Part shown: in pieces, positions 31,948 through 40,815 of the stretch
Layout of the letters: every line of letters begins with the position of its first letter
Numbering within the stretch: position 1 is the stretch's first letter
From: an uncultured Lachnospiraceae bacterium
Lineage (GTDB): Bacteria; Bacillota; Clostridia; Lachnospirales; Lachnospiraceae
Assembly: GCA_934317005.1 (NCBI GenBank)
Contig: CAKREB010000002.1
Coordinates: 1-64,000 of the forward strand
Length of the DNA: 64,000 bases
Direction of reading: 5' to 3'
Notes under the pieces: model-generated
The model's database searches: none
What the model was told of the DNA's origin: nothing
Seen by the model: the letters and a program-made list of their open reading frames with translations, nothing else
Program-made: the position numbers and the translations under genes

Positions 31948-31976
31948 TTGATTATTAAATGAGAAATTAGTATTAT
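31948..31976 (+). promoter_or_regulatory. Promoter before ftsZ
   Basis: TTGATT (31948-31953) and TATTAT (31971-31976) are spaced by 17 bp. It would let ftsZ be made apart from the rest of the cluster. Confidence 0.6.
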
Positions 31977-32053
31977 ATAGGTTAGGGGAAAAGTGACTAT
32001 TATTCACTTGGAGCTATTGAATGCAGAAATGCAGAAATGAAGGAGGAGCAGCT

Positions 32054-33259
32054 TTGTTAGAGATCAAATCAGGAAATGCAGAATTTGCTGCAAAAATAAT
32101 TGTTGTGGGAGTTGGCGGCGGTGGAAATAACGCTGTTAATCGAATGATAGATGAAGGAATTGCCGGGGTTGAGTTTATTGCTATTAATACAGACAGACAG
32201 CATCTGATGAGCTGTAAGGCGTCGACAACGTTACAGATTGGGGAAAAGTTGACGAAAGGTCTGGGTGCGGGTGCAAATCCTGATGTGGGAAAGGCAGCGG
32301 CAGAGGAAAATAAAGAAGAGATTACAGAATTGATCAAAGGAGCTGACATGGTTTTCGTAACATGCGGTATGGGCGGTGGTACCGGTACCGGTGCGGCACC
32401 TGTTGTAGCTGAGATTTCGAAAAGTCTTGGCATTCTTACGGTAGGTGTGGTAACAAAGCCATTTACCTTTGAAGCACGAAGCCGTATGAACAATGCTCTT
32501 TCCGGAATTGAGTGTTTAAAGCAGAATGTTGATACATTGATTGTTATTCCAAACGACAGATTATTAGATATCGTAGATCGTCGTACTTCTATGGAGGATG
32601 CACTCTTAAAGGCAGATGAAGTGCTTCAGCAGGGTGTACAGGGAATTACGGATCTGATCAATGTCCGTGGTATGATCAACCTCGACTTTGCAGATGTACA
32701 GACCGTTATGAAGGACAAGGGTATCGCACATATCGGTATCGGAACAGGAAGCGGTGATGAGAAGTGTCTGGATGCCGTAAAGCAGGCTATATCCAGTCCA
32801 TTGCTTGAAACAACGATTGATGGAGCATCTCATGTGATTGTTAATATTTCCGGTGCCGTTGCATTACAGGAAGCAAGTGAAGCGGTTACATATATTCAGG
32901 ATCTGACAGGCGAAGATACCAATATTATCTTTGGTGTGGTGGATGGAGATGATGATAGCGACAGCGTTCAGATTACTGTTATTGCTACAGGTTTGGAAAA
33001 TGATGGTATGGGATCATCCGTGCAGCCAAAGCAGACTTTTGGTAAGGCTCCACAGCCAAAGACAAACTTCCCGACAAGAGAGGGGCAGATAGCAACTCCT
33101 AGAGCGGCAGCATCACAGCCGGTAAGACATACATCGACCGTGACACCAAGACAGCCGATGGCAGGAGCGGGTACGGCGCCTTCAGGAAACTTTAGCCGTC
33201 AGCCGGCGGGTGACGATAGCGGAATTAAGATTCCGGAGTTTTTACAGAGAAAAAGATAA
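32054..33259 (+). CDS. ftsZ: Cell division GTPase FtsZ
   Basis: The tubulin-like GTPase that builds the division ring, 401 residues. The GTP-binding parts are VVGVGGGGNNAVNRMI (about 17-32), NTDRQHL, the tubulin signature GMGGGTGTGAAPVVAE at about 106-121, and NDRLLD. A variable Pro/Gln/Thr-rich linker (about 325-385) leads to the C-terminal peptide GIKIPEFLQRKR that binds membrane anchors. AGGAGG at 32041-32046 lies before the upstream ATG reading and seven bases before a TTG at 32054. So the start is TTG, giving the family-typical beginning LEIKSGNAEFAAKI. ftsA is missing here; SepF or another anchor must serve. Confidence 0.96.
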   Translation: MLEIKSGNAEFAAKIIVVGVGGGGNNAVNRMIDEGIAGVEFIAINTDRQHLMSCKASTTLQIGEKLTKGLGAGANPDVGKAAAEENKEEITELIKGADMVFVTCGMGGGTGTGAAPVVAEISKSLGILTVGVVTKPFTFEARSRMNNALSGIECLKQNVDTLIVIPNDRLLDIVDRRTSMEDALLKADEVLQQGVQGITDLINVRGMINLDFADVQTVMKDKGIAHIGIGTGSGDEKCLDAVKQAISSPLLETTIDGASHVIVNISGAVALQEASEAVTYIQDLTGEDTNIIFGVVDGDDDSDSVQITVIATGLENDGMGSSVQPKQTFGKAPQPKTNFPTREGQIATPRAAASQPVRHTSTVTPRQPMAGAGTAPSGNFSRQPAGDDSGIKIPEFLQRKR

Positions 33260-33273
33260 TTGAACTTGATGTT

Positions 33274-33306
33274 AGTCCGGGCAGAGTGCTTCTGCCCGGA
33301 TTTTTT
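33274..33306 (+). terminator. Terminator after ftsZ
   Basis: TCCGGGCAGA pairs with TCTGCCCGGA around a short loop, followed by TTTTTT. It ends the division cluster. Confidence 0.9.
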
Positions 33307-33398
33307 CTGACTTTACAGGAAACTTTCCGGTTCCTGTAGAGCAACAAACACGCTGTGAGGATGTGATGAGCATTGCGCAGAGCATGAAGGAGGAAGGA

Positions 33399-34286
33399 AT
33401 GTTTGGAAAAAAACAGATTTATGAACAGGATAATTGGAAAATTGTAAGAAATAGAGTGTGCATCAGAGCGTTATTAATCTTTTTAGGCATTATCTTAATG
33501 CAGGTTTTTGCATACATGGTATGTGTTGGTGGCACGATGTTATATGGATTGATTACAAATCAGAGAACAACGGCACTGCTTGAGAATCTGATGCAGGCGA
33601 ATACGGACAATGGCACGTTTATGATATTGATCTCGGCAGTCAGCGCGCTTTTATCGGGAATATGGTGTGGGGTATTGTATATTCGTTCTGATTGGAGAGA
33701 GCATCCTTTTTCTTACAGGAAAGCGTTTTCTGTGAAAAATGTATTGGCAATAGCAGGAGCAGGAGCTGGAGGTTGCGTTGTCCTGACCTTTCTTCTGACA
33801 GGACTTGCGGTGGTGATTCCGCAGGCATTTTCTTCGTATAATCATGTCATGAACCAACTGACGGACAAAGATATATGGCTTACGGTGCTGTATGTTCTGC
33901 TTATCGGGCCGGTTTCGGAAGAGTTGATCTTTCGTGGGGCAATTTTAGACAGGTTTTATCTTGCCTTCCCGTTTATTGCTGCCAATCTGTTACAGGCAGC
34001 ACTTTTTGGAATTTATCATATGAATATCGTTCAGGGATTATATGCCTTTTTATTGGGATTTTTGTTGGGAATGATCCGATATGTGACAGGAAGTATATTA
34101 GCCTCTATGATGGCTCATATATTGTTTAATGCTACATCGTATGGACTGGACTTTATTTTCCCGACAGGACAGGATATGAATCTGTTTCTGGCAGCAATTT
34201 TGCTGCTCATAGGATTGTCAGTTTGTGTGTTTAGTTTACGCTATCTTTGGAAAATGGTATGTATAAAAAAGGAAGATGAAAAGTAG
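33399..34286 (+). CDS. CPBP (CAAX/Abi) family membrane protease
   Basis: A polytopic membrane protein of 295 residues with the CPBP glutamic protease motifs: motif 1 SEELIFRG (EExxxR), motif 2 FGIYHMN (FxxxH) and motif 3 HILFN. About eight membrane segments. In Gram-positives such proteins process or protect against bacteriocins or handle surface proteins; the substrate is unknown. AAGGAGG before the ATG at 33399 decides the start. The gene stands alone between a terminator and the sensor gene, with no peptide bacteriocin seen near it. Confidence 0.85.
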   Translation: MFGKKQIYEQDNWKIVRNRVCIRALLIFLGIILMQVFAYMVCVGGTMLYGLITNQRTTALLENLMQANTDNGTFMILISAVSALLSGIWCGVLYIRSDWREHPFSYRKAFSVKNVLAIAGAGAGGCVVLTFLLTGLAVVIPQAFSSYNHVMNQLTDKDIWLTVLYVLLIGPVSEELIFRGAILDRFYLAFPFIAANLLQAALFGIYHMNIVQGLYAFLLGFLLGMIRYVTGSILASMMAHILFNATSYGLDFIFPTGQDMNLFLAAILLLIGLSVCVFSLRYLWKMVCIKKEDEK

Positions 34287-34302
34287 CGTGTACGGTGATG
34301 TG

Positions 34303-34349
34303 GCAAAATGCTTTGCAAATATACAGCATTTTGTGCAATTTGACGAAGC
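34303..34349. repeat. Second copy of the intergenic 21-mer, next to a hairpin
   Basis: GCAAAATGCT (34303) faces AGCATTTTGTGC. The 21-mer TTTTGTGCAATTTGACGAAG plus C (34329-34349) matches 21107-21127 with one change. The outer arms of the first copy are not found here. Confidence 0.55.
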
Positions 34350-34472
34350 TATTATAGCGCATTCTTTCTGATAACCGGAAGTATTACATAAAAGGGCGAA
34401 AACAGGTATCAATTTATGTGAAATATGTTATAATTATAAGAGTGTTGAAATGAGAAGATGCAGGGGGAGATT

Positions 34473-36431
34473 ATGACATTGGTAGATGAAAAAATGATTG
34501 GTATTTGTGTGGCAAGGATGCAGGATGATACCAGACAAAAACATGTTAGGGCGATTTGTGACAGTGCAGAAAAGCAGGGATATAAAACAGTTATTTTTAA
34601 TGTATTTGAACAGCTGTTTTATATGAATAGCTTTGATCAGGGCGAGATTAGTATTTTCGATAAGATTTCCATGCATCGGTTATCTGCGTTGATATTGTTT
34701 TCGGAGTCGTTTTTGAATCCGCAGCTTGTGCAGACGTTAGTAGACAGAGCAAAAGAAAGTAATCTTCCGGTTATCTGTGTGGATCGCAGGGTAGAAGGCT
34801 GTTACAATGTTTTGTTTACCTATGAGGAATCCTTTGAAGAACTGGTTCGCCATATAGTAGAATATCATGGCTGCAAAAGGATTAATTTTATGGCAGGTAC
34901 GGAAAATAATGATTTTTCGGATGCAAGGCTTCATATCTTTCAGAAGGTTTTAAAAGAAAATGGAATTCCATTTGAAAAGGAACGGTTAGCGTATGGCGGC
35001 TTTTGGGAGATACCGGCACGCAGAAGCAGTGAAGAGTGGGTGAAGCTTTGGAAAGAAGGAAAGCAGGAGATGCCGGATGCGATCATCTGTGCAAATGATA
35101 TTATGGCACTGACAGTATGCAACGTACTTCGCAACAATGGAATACGGGTGCCAGAGGATGTCCTGCTGACAGGCTTTGACGGGTTAGAACTGAATCAATA
35201 TTTTTCGCCAAGACTGACAACAGCATGTGATGATATTGAGCTGATAGGAAAAGAGATTGTAAATATGGTTGAAAAATGCTGCAAAGACACGCAGGGAAAA
35301 CCATATGACATACGCATTCCTTTTCGTACTAAGTTCACAGAATCCTGTGGCTGTCAGAAAAAGGCAGAGTGCAATCCGAATGAACAGATCATGATATGGT
35401 ATGGCAAGGCGGCAGAGATGCGCTCGCATACTGCAGAAACTTTTTTGATGATGAATGAGTTGACAGATGGTTATTCTGCGGTTGATATGGCAAAGAAGTT
35501 AGAGAAGTTTCATGAACGGCTGCAGACAAGGCAGATGAAGCTTTTTATTGAGCCGTTCTTTTATAAAAATACGGACCTTCCTGATGATGGATTTGGAGAA
35601 GATTCCTGTATGCTGCTTGCTGAGATTCAGAATGGGGAGTATTATACACGCTTTGAGGAAGTGACAACAGAGCAGAGTGTAGAGCAGATCCAGAAGCTTC
35701 TTTACAGTGAAGATCGTATTTTGTTTGTGCCGATTCATTGGCAGGAAGAGGTATATGGCTATATGATCGTGTCCTACGATGATGCCGCTAAGGATTTTTC
35801 TAATTTCTATGAATTTATCTTAGCCTTCGGTCAGGTGATGGGAACGATACGCCAGCAGTCACAGTTACATCGGATGTATGTAACAGATATGTTGACAAAG
35901 CTTTATAATCGCAGTGGATTTTATAATCAGATGCAGAAGAAGCTGCAGAAAAAGCAGGAAGCAGAGCTTGTGATCTTCTTAGCTTCCGTGGATATGGATG
36001 GATTAAAATACATCAATGATACATATGGTCATGCTGAGGGCGATTACGCCATTAAGAAAGTGGCAGAGTTTTTGAAGAAAAGTGTTGCGGAACGGGACGG
36101 AATTTGTGCCCGGTTTGGTGGTGATGAATATGTGGTAGCTGTCGTCACAGATAAGCAGAAGGCAGATACTGCATTTTATGACAGATATGATAAGACATTA
36201 CAGGAAGAGGCAGATGCTTTCAATCAGACGGGCAGGAAGCCATTCCGAATTGGTATGAGTGTGGGTGCTTTATATTGTGATTTTAAGGACATGAAGGATG
36301 TGGATCAGTTGATGAAGAGGACAGATGACATCATGTATCAGGTCAAATGTCAGCATCATGACAGCAGACTGTCACGTCTAACCCAGAACAGGGTGGGAAA
36401 TCGCAGAAGCAGAGAGGAGGAAAGAGTATGA
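34473..36431 (+). CDS. LacI-type ligand sensor fused to GGDEF diguanylate cyclase
   Basis: A 652-residue cytoplasmic protein. Residues about 6-285 form a periplasmic-binding-protein fold of the LacI/GalR effector type (IGICVARMQDDTRQKHVRAI, VPEDVLLTGFDGLELNQYFSPRLTTACDDIELIG). It has neither a DNA-binding HTH nor a membrane helix. A helical and GAF-like middle part (about 300-460) follows. The last 180 residues are a GGDEF domain with the intact active site FGGDEY at about 547-552 and VDMDGLKYINDTYGHAEGDYA. It should make c-di-GMP in answer to a soluble ligand, probably a sugar by the class of sensor. It overlaps the EAL gene by ATGA and an amylase follows. Confidence 0.88.
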   Translation: MTLVDEKMIGICVARMQDDTRQKHVRAICDSAEKQGYKTVIFNVFEQLFYMNSFDQGEISIFDKISMHRLSALILFSESFLNPQLVQTLVDRAKESNLPVICVDRRVEGCYNVLFTYEESFEELVRHIVEYHGCKRINFMAGTENNDFSDARLHIFQKVLKENGIPFEKERLAYGGFWEIPARRSSEEWVKLWKEGKQEMPDAIICANDIMALTVCNVLRNNGIRVPEDVLLTGFDGLELNQYFSPRLTTACDDIELIGKEIVNMVEKCCKDTQGKPYDIRIPFRTKFTESCGCQKKAECNPNEQIMIWYGKAAEMRSHTAETFLMMNELTDGYSAVDMAKKLEKFHERLQTRQMKLFIEPFFYKNTDLPDDGFGEDSCMLLAEIQNGEYYTRFEEVTTEQSVEQIQKLLYSEDRILFVPIHWQEEVYGYMIVSYDDAAKDFSNFYEFILAFGQVMGTIRQQSQLHRMYVTDMLTKLYNRSGFYNQMQKKLQKKQEAELVIFLASVDMDGLKYINDTYGHAEGDYAIKKVAEFLKKSVAERDGICARFGGDEYVVAVVTDKQKADTAFYDRYDKTLQEEADAFNQTGRKPFRIGMSVGALYCDFKDMKDVDQLMKRTDDIMYQVKCQHHDSRLSRLTQNRVGNRRSREEERV

Positions 36432-38128
36432 GTCAGAAAAATGGATATCTAAGCTTTGAACATTTTCATAAGGTTCTTACAATATTGGGAAAGTGTACAG
36501 ATGATTATCTTTATATCTATGATATGCAAAAGGATGAATATACTATTTCGGAAAGTGCGGTGCAGCGTTTTGCACTGGATTCCTCTCAGTTTGGCAATGC
36601 AGGAGAAATTTTACAAAAGGTTTGTTATCCGGATGACTATCCACGTCTATCAAAAAATATTAACGCACTAAAGTCACAGGCTATTACGGAACATAACATG
36701 GAATACCGCTGGCTTGGAAAAAACGGACAGCCGGTCTGGATCAACTGCAGGGGACAAATCATATTAAATGAGGCAGGAAAGGTGCACTATATGGTTGGCA
36801 GAATCACGGAATTAGGTCGAAGAAATGTGATTGATGATGTGACAGCGCTGTACCGGGAAATGAAGCTATGTGACGATCTGACAGAGATGGTTGAAAAGGA
36901 GCAGTGTAGAGGCTTTTTACTGCGTATTGGTATTGATAATTTTCGGGAAATCAATGATAAATATGGCAAAAACTTTGGTGATGAGGTGCTTTCCTCTGTC
37001 GCTGACAGTATCCGTCAGTGTATTTCGTCAAAGGATACCGTATATCGCATGGATGGTGACGAAATGATCATTCTTGTAAAAGACATTGATCAGAATACAG
37101 ATTGTGAGGATGAAGCCAGAGATTTGTATCACAGTATACGTTCGAGGGTGGATGAGGCAATTTCTCAAAAAGATTATCAGCACTTTTGTACGATTTCCGG
37201 CGGAAGCGTTTACTTTGCAGACAAGCTTAAAAATATCTATGTTTTGATCGAGCAGTCAGAGTTTGCCCTGCACTGTGCGAAGCAGCGTGGAAAAAATACA
37301 TATATTGCTTATGATCAGGAGGAATACGAAATCTTTGTTAAAAAGTTAGATATGCAGGAAAGACTGCGTGAGTCTGTGACGAAGGATTTTCGTGGCTTTG
37401 AGCTTTATTATCAGCCAATCGTCAATATTCACCAGAGAAAGATTTTAGGAGCAGAGGCATTGCTTCGCTGGAATGATGAGGTGTTTGGAAGAGTTTCTCC
37501 AGTTGATTTTATTCCATTACTGGAAGAAAGTGGTCTGATCATTCCGGTTGGACGCTGGATTATTGATGAGGCGATGAATCAGTGTCTGGAGTGGCAAAAG
37601 GTCAATGCAGATTTCCGAATCAACATCAATCTGTCCTTTATTCAGATTAAAAAGAGCAATATTATACAGGACATAGATGGTAGTATGAAGAAGTTACATT
37701 TCAAAAGCAGAAATGTTTTGTTTGAGGTGACAGAGAGCGGAGAGTTAGAAGAAGGATATATGACAAAGCGCATTCTGCAGTCTTTCCAAAGACGAAAACT
37801 GAATTTGGGAATTGATGACTTTGGAACAGGCTATTCTAACCTGCGTTATATTAAAGAAATGATGTTTGATCTGGTAAAGATCGACCGGGAATTTATTCGG
37901 AATATTACAGAAAGCCAATATGACTTTATGGTGGTCAAGCAGTTTACGGAGCTTGCGCATAGCTTGAAGCTTAGAGTGTGCTATGAGGGCGTAGAAACGA
38001 AGGAGCAGCTGCAGCGCGTGTTAGAGTTAGATCCGGATTACATCCAGGGCTATTATTTTGCGAAGCCGGTGTCTGCGGATACATTTGAAACAGAATATCT
38101 AAACAAAGATCTTGAGGAATACTTTTAG
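36428..38128 (+). CDS. PAS-GGDEF-EAL c-di-GMP phosphodiesterase
   Basis: A 566-residue soluble protein with a PAS-type sensor (about 10-135: YRWLGKNGQPVWINCRG, VGRITELG), a GGDEF domain (about 138-300) and an EAL domain (about 315-560). The GGDEF site reads MDGDEM (about 208-213), so cyclase activity is doubtful. The EAL site looks complete: EALLRW at 343, INLS, the Glu in VTESGELEE, IDDFGTGYSN, KIDREFI, YEGVE and QGYYFAKP. It should break down c-di-GMP, perhaps with GTP control by the bent GGDEF domain. The 4 bp overlap with the cyclase gene puts making and breaking under one message. Confidence 0.9.
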   Translation: MSQKNGYLSFEHFHKVLTILGKCTDDYLYIYDMQKDEYTISESAVQRFALDSSQFGNAGEILQKVCYPDDYPRLSKNINALKSQAITEHNMEYRWLGKNGQPVWINCRGQIILNEAGKVHYMVGRITELGRRNVIDDVTALYREMKLCDDLTEMVEKEQCRGFLLRIGIDNFREINDKYGKNFGDEVLSSVADSIRQCISSKDTVYRMDGDEMIILVKDIDQNTDCEDEARDLYHSIRSRVDEAISQKDYQHFCTISGGSVYFADKLKNIYVLIEQSEFALHCAKQRGKNTYIAYDQEEYEIFVKKLDMQERLRESVTKDFRGFELYYQPIVNIHQRKILGAEALLRWNDEVFGRVSPVDFIPLLEESGLIIPVGRWIIDEAMNQCLEWQKVNADFRININLSFIQIKKSNIIQDIDGSMKKLHFKSRNVLFEVTESGELEEGYMTKRILQSFQRRKLNLGIDDFGTGYSNLRYIKEMMFDLVKIDREFIRNITESQYDFMVVKQFTELAHSLKLRVCYEGVETKEQLQRVLELDPDYIQGYYFAKPVSADTFETEYLNKDLEEYF

Positions 38129-38202
38129 CAGTCATAGCAGATAAAGTGTTTGAAAAGCAAAATCTCAGGATGAAAAATGAAAGAGAAAGGAAGAGAAAGA
38201 GT

Positions 38203-39540
38203 ATGGCATGGTACGATAATGCAGTGTTTTATCACATATATCCACTGGGATTATGTGGCAGTGCAAGAGAGAATACAGGAGAACAGGAGAATCATTTTGA
38301 TAAATTGCGTGCATGGGCAAAGCATGCGCAGGAGATGAACTTTACGGCAATTTATATCGGGCCGCTCTTTGAGTCAGTCGGACATGGATATGAAACGACT
38401 GATTACCGCAAGGTGGACTGCCGTCTGGGAACAAACGATGACTTTAAGGAATATGTTTCTTACTGTCATGAGCTAGGGTTAAAAGTAATCGTGGACGGTG
38501 TGTTTAATCATGTCGGAAGAAAGTTCTTCGCATTTGAGGATGTCAGACAGAACAGAGAACAGTCGCAGTACTGCAGCTGGTTCTGTAATCTGAATTTTGG
38601 TGGCAATAATGAGTACAACGATGGTTTTTCATATGATAACTGGGGTGGTTATAACCTTTTGGTAAAATTAAACCAGAGAAATCCTGAAGTACAGAATTAT
38701 TTGTTTGACAGCATCCGTTTCTGGGTATCTGAATTTGATATTGACGGTATTCGTCTGGATGCTGCTGATGTATTAGACTTTGACTTTATGAAGGCAATGC
38801 GTTGTGTGGCAAATGAAGTAAAAGAGGATTTCTGGCTGATGGGAGAAGTCATTCATGGAGATTACAGCCGCTGGGCAAATGATGAAATGTTACATTCTGT
38901 GACAAACTATGAGCTTCATAAGGGATTATATTCCGGACATAATGATCATAACTACTTTGAGATTGCGCATTCGATCAAACGTTTAAATGACATCTGTAAA
39001 GGAAGAAAGCTATATACCTTTGTAGACAATCATGATGTAGAGCGTATTGCAAGCAAACTAAACAATAAAGCGCACTTACCGCTTGTTACGATGCTTTTAT
39101 ATACGGTGTATGGTATTCCGTCTGTCTACTATGGTTCAGAGTTTGCCATCGAAGGAAAGAAGGAGCAGGGCTCAGACTGGAATCTTCGTCCTTGTCTGGA
39201 ACTGTCAGATTATGCAGACGCCTTGCAGAATAATCCTGTGACAGCTCTTTGTCAGAAATTAGGTGCTTTAAAGAAAGAGTATACAGAGCTTTCGCAGGGA
39301 CAATATCAGGAATTGCTATTGACAAACCGACAGTTTGCCTTTGGAAGAGTATTAGATGGAAAAGCAGTTGTTACGGCATTAAACTGTGATGACAATGATG
39401 CTGTTTTAGAAATTCCAATGCCTGTTGGTGCAACACAGGCATTGGATCTGTTAGAAGGTGTTAAGAAGGCAGAGCTTGCGAATGGCAAGCTTCATGTAGA
39501 ACTTTCTGCCAATAGCGGAACATTGATCTTTTTAAGTTAA
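38203..39540 (+). CDS. GH13 alpha-amylase family enzyme (intact)
   Basis: A cytoplasmic glycoside hydrolase of 445 residues with no signal peptide. It is a (beta/alpha)8 barrel starting WYDNAVFYHIYPLG. The active-site residues are all there: Asp186 in GIRLDAAD, Glu215 in LMGEV and His277-Asp278 in FVDNHDVERI, plus VDGVFNHVG (region I). A small beta domain closes the protein. It should cut short malto-oligosaccharides inside the cell. The ATG at 38203 follows AGGAAGAGAAAG; the longer frame lacks a site. It lies 75 bp after the EAL gene without a visible terminator, which ties it to the c-di-GMP pair. Confidence 0.88.
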   Translation: MAWYDNAVFYHIYPLGLCGSARENTGEQENHFDKLRAWAKHAQEMNFTAIYIGPLFESVGHGYETTDYRKVDCRLGTNDDFKEYVSYCHELGLKVIVDGVFNHVGRKFFAFEDVRQNREQSQYCSWFCNLNFGGNNEYNDGFSYDNWGGYNLLVKLNQRNPEVQNYLFDSIRFWVSEFDIDGIRLDAADVLDFDFMKAMRCVANEVKEDFWLMGEVIHGDYSRWANDEMLHSVTNYELHKGLYSGHNDHNYFEIAHSIKRLNDICKGRKLYTFVDNHDVERIASKLNNKAHLPLVTMLLYTVYGIPSVYYGSEFAIEGKKEQGSDWNLRPCLELSDYADALQNNPVTALCQKLGALKKEYTELSQGQYQELLLTNRQFAFGRVLDGKAVVTALNCDDNDAVLEIPMPVGATQALDLLEGVKKAELANGKLHVELSANSGTLIFLS

Positions 39541-39558
39541 TATTTACTTTCGTGTATC

Positions 39559-39674
39559 AGCGGGGAATGTGTTTATAACCGGTAATATGCTTACAAACTG
39601 AACTTGGCAATCTGCATATGAAGTAGCTTTGTCTGGTTTGAAAGCTCTTCACTGGCAGCGGCACATTCCCCGCT
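39559..39674 (+). ncRNA. Stem-closed structured region after the amylase gene
   Basis: AGCGGGGAATGTG (39559-39571) and CACATTCCCCGCT (39662-39674) are perfect 13 bp arms around 90 bases. Inside, AGCTTT and AAAGCT form a second hairpin. TTTGCG follows, so a plain terminator is possible but the long loop is unusual. It may be a structured 3' UTR or a small RNA. Confidence 0.45.
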
Positions 39675-39717
39675 TTGCGTAGAAATAGCAATACAAGTAT
39701 CGGATATTTTTTATTAT

Positions 39718-39747
39718 TTGTAAAAATGTGCTAAAAAAGGTTATAAT
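39718..39747 (+). promoter_or_regulatory. Promoter of the bile salt hydrolase gene
   Basis: TTGTAA (39718-39723) and TATAAT (39742-39747) are spaced by 18 bp, 38 bp before the ATG, with GGAGGAAGAG as ribosome site. Confidence 0.6.
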
Positions 39748-39784
39748 AAAAAACAGACAGTGATAAAAATAGGAGGAAGAGAAG

Positions 39785-40765
39785 ATGTGTACGGCAGTGA
39801 CCTATCAGACGAAGGATTTTTATTTTGGAAGAACATTAGACTACGAATTTTCTTATGGAGAGGAGATTGTGATAACTCCCAGACGATATCCGTTCCAATT
39901 TCGACACATGGAGGAAAGGAAGGAACACTATGCGATGATTGGTATGGCGCATGTTGCTGCAGATTATCCGCTTTATTATGAAGCGGTTAACGAAAAAGGA
40001 CTTGGCGTAGCAGGGTTAAATTTTGTTGGAAATGCGCAGTATGGCAAAGTAACAGAGGGAAAACAGAATGTAGCATCTTTTGAACTGATTCCCTGGTTGC
40101 TGGGAAGCTGTGAAAGTGTAAAGCAGGTGCGTGATGCACTTAGTCAGATCAATATTGTGGATACGGCATTTCATGAGAAGCTGCCGCCATCACCACTTCA
40201 CTGGCTGATTGCTGATAGTAACGAGGCGATTACGGTAGAGGCAGTGAAAGAGGGACTTAAAGTATATGATAATCCGGTCGGAGTCCTGACAAACAATCCG
40301 CCATTTGCACAGCAGATGTTTCAGTTAAATCAATATCAGAGTCTTTCACCAAGACAGCCGGAAAATCACTTTGCTAAGGGAGTTTCCCTTGCACTATACA
40401 GCAGAGGAATGGGAGCAATCGGACTTCCGGGAGATCTGTCATCGACTTCAAGATTTGTGCGCGCTGCATTTACCAAAATGAACTCGAAGTCGGGAACTTC
40501 GGAAGAGGAAAGCGTGGGACAGTTTTTTGCAATTCTTGGTTGTGTTGCCCAGCAAAAGGGTTGTTGCGAGGTAGCAGATGGAAAATATGAATATACTATT
40601 TATACGTCCTGCTGCAATGCAAATAGGGGAATTTATTATTATACAACATATACAAATCATCAGATCACAGCGGTGGACATGCATCAGGAAGAGCTTGACA
40701 GCGAAAAGCTAATAAGCTATCCGGTGTGTCAGAAGGAACAGATATATTATCAGAACGGAAAGTAG
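39785..40765 (+). CDS. Bile salt hydrolase (choloylglycine hydrolase family)
   Basis: An Ntn hydrolase of 326 residues that splits the amide bond of conjugated bile acids; penicillin V acylases are close relatives. The start MCTAVTYQTKDFYFGRTLDYE leaves Cys2 as N-terminal nucleophile after Met removal, with the Arg-x-x-Asp pair in GRTLDYE. Other blocks are NEKGLGVAGLNFVGN with the conserved Asn, VLTNNPPF, GLPGDLSSTSRFVRAAF with the conserved Arg, and YTSCCNANRGIYYYTTYTNHQI. The similarity as remembered is closest to clostridial bile salt hydrolases. It has its own promoter. It fits life in the gut. Confidence 0.88.
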   Translation: MCTAVTYQTKDFYFGRTLDYEFSYGEEIVITPRRYPFQFRHMEERKEHYAMIGMAHVAADYPLYYEAVNEKGLGVAGLNFVGNAQYGKVTEGKQNVASFELIPWLLGSCESVKQVRDALSQINIVDTAFHEKLPPSPLHWLIADSNEAITVEAVKEGLKVYDNPVGVLTNNPPFAQQMFQLNQYQSLSPRQPENHFAKGVSLALYSRGMGAIGLPGDLSSTSRFVRAAFTKMNSKSGTSEEESVGQFFAILGCVAQQKGCCEVADGKYEYTIYTSCCNANRGIYYYTTYTNHQITAVDMHQEELDSEKLISYPVCQKEQIYYQNGK

Positions 40766-40815
40766 ACAAAAAAATCAGGTACGATTTGAAAAAATAATTT
40801 AAAAGGAAAGCAGGG

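Noticed and set aside
37050..37067. Active second diguanylate cyclase in the EAL protein
   Set aside because: The site reads MDGDEM rather than GGDEF/GGEEF, so cyclase activity is unlikely.
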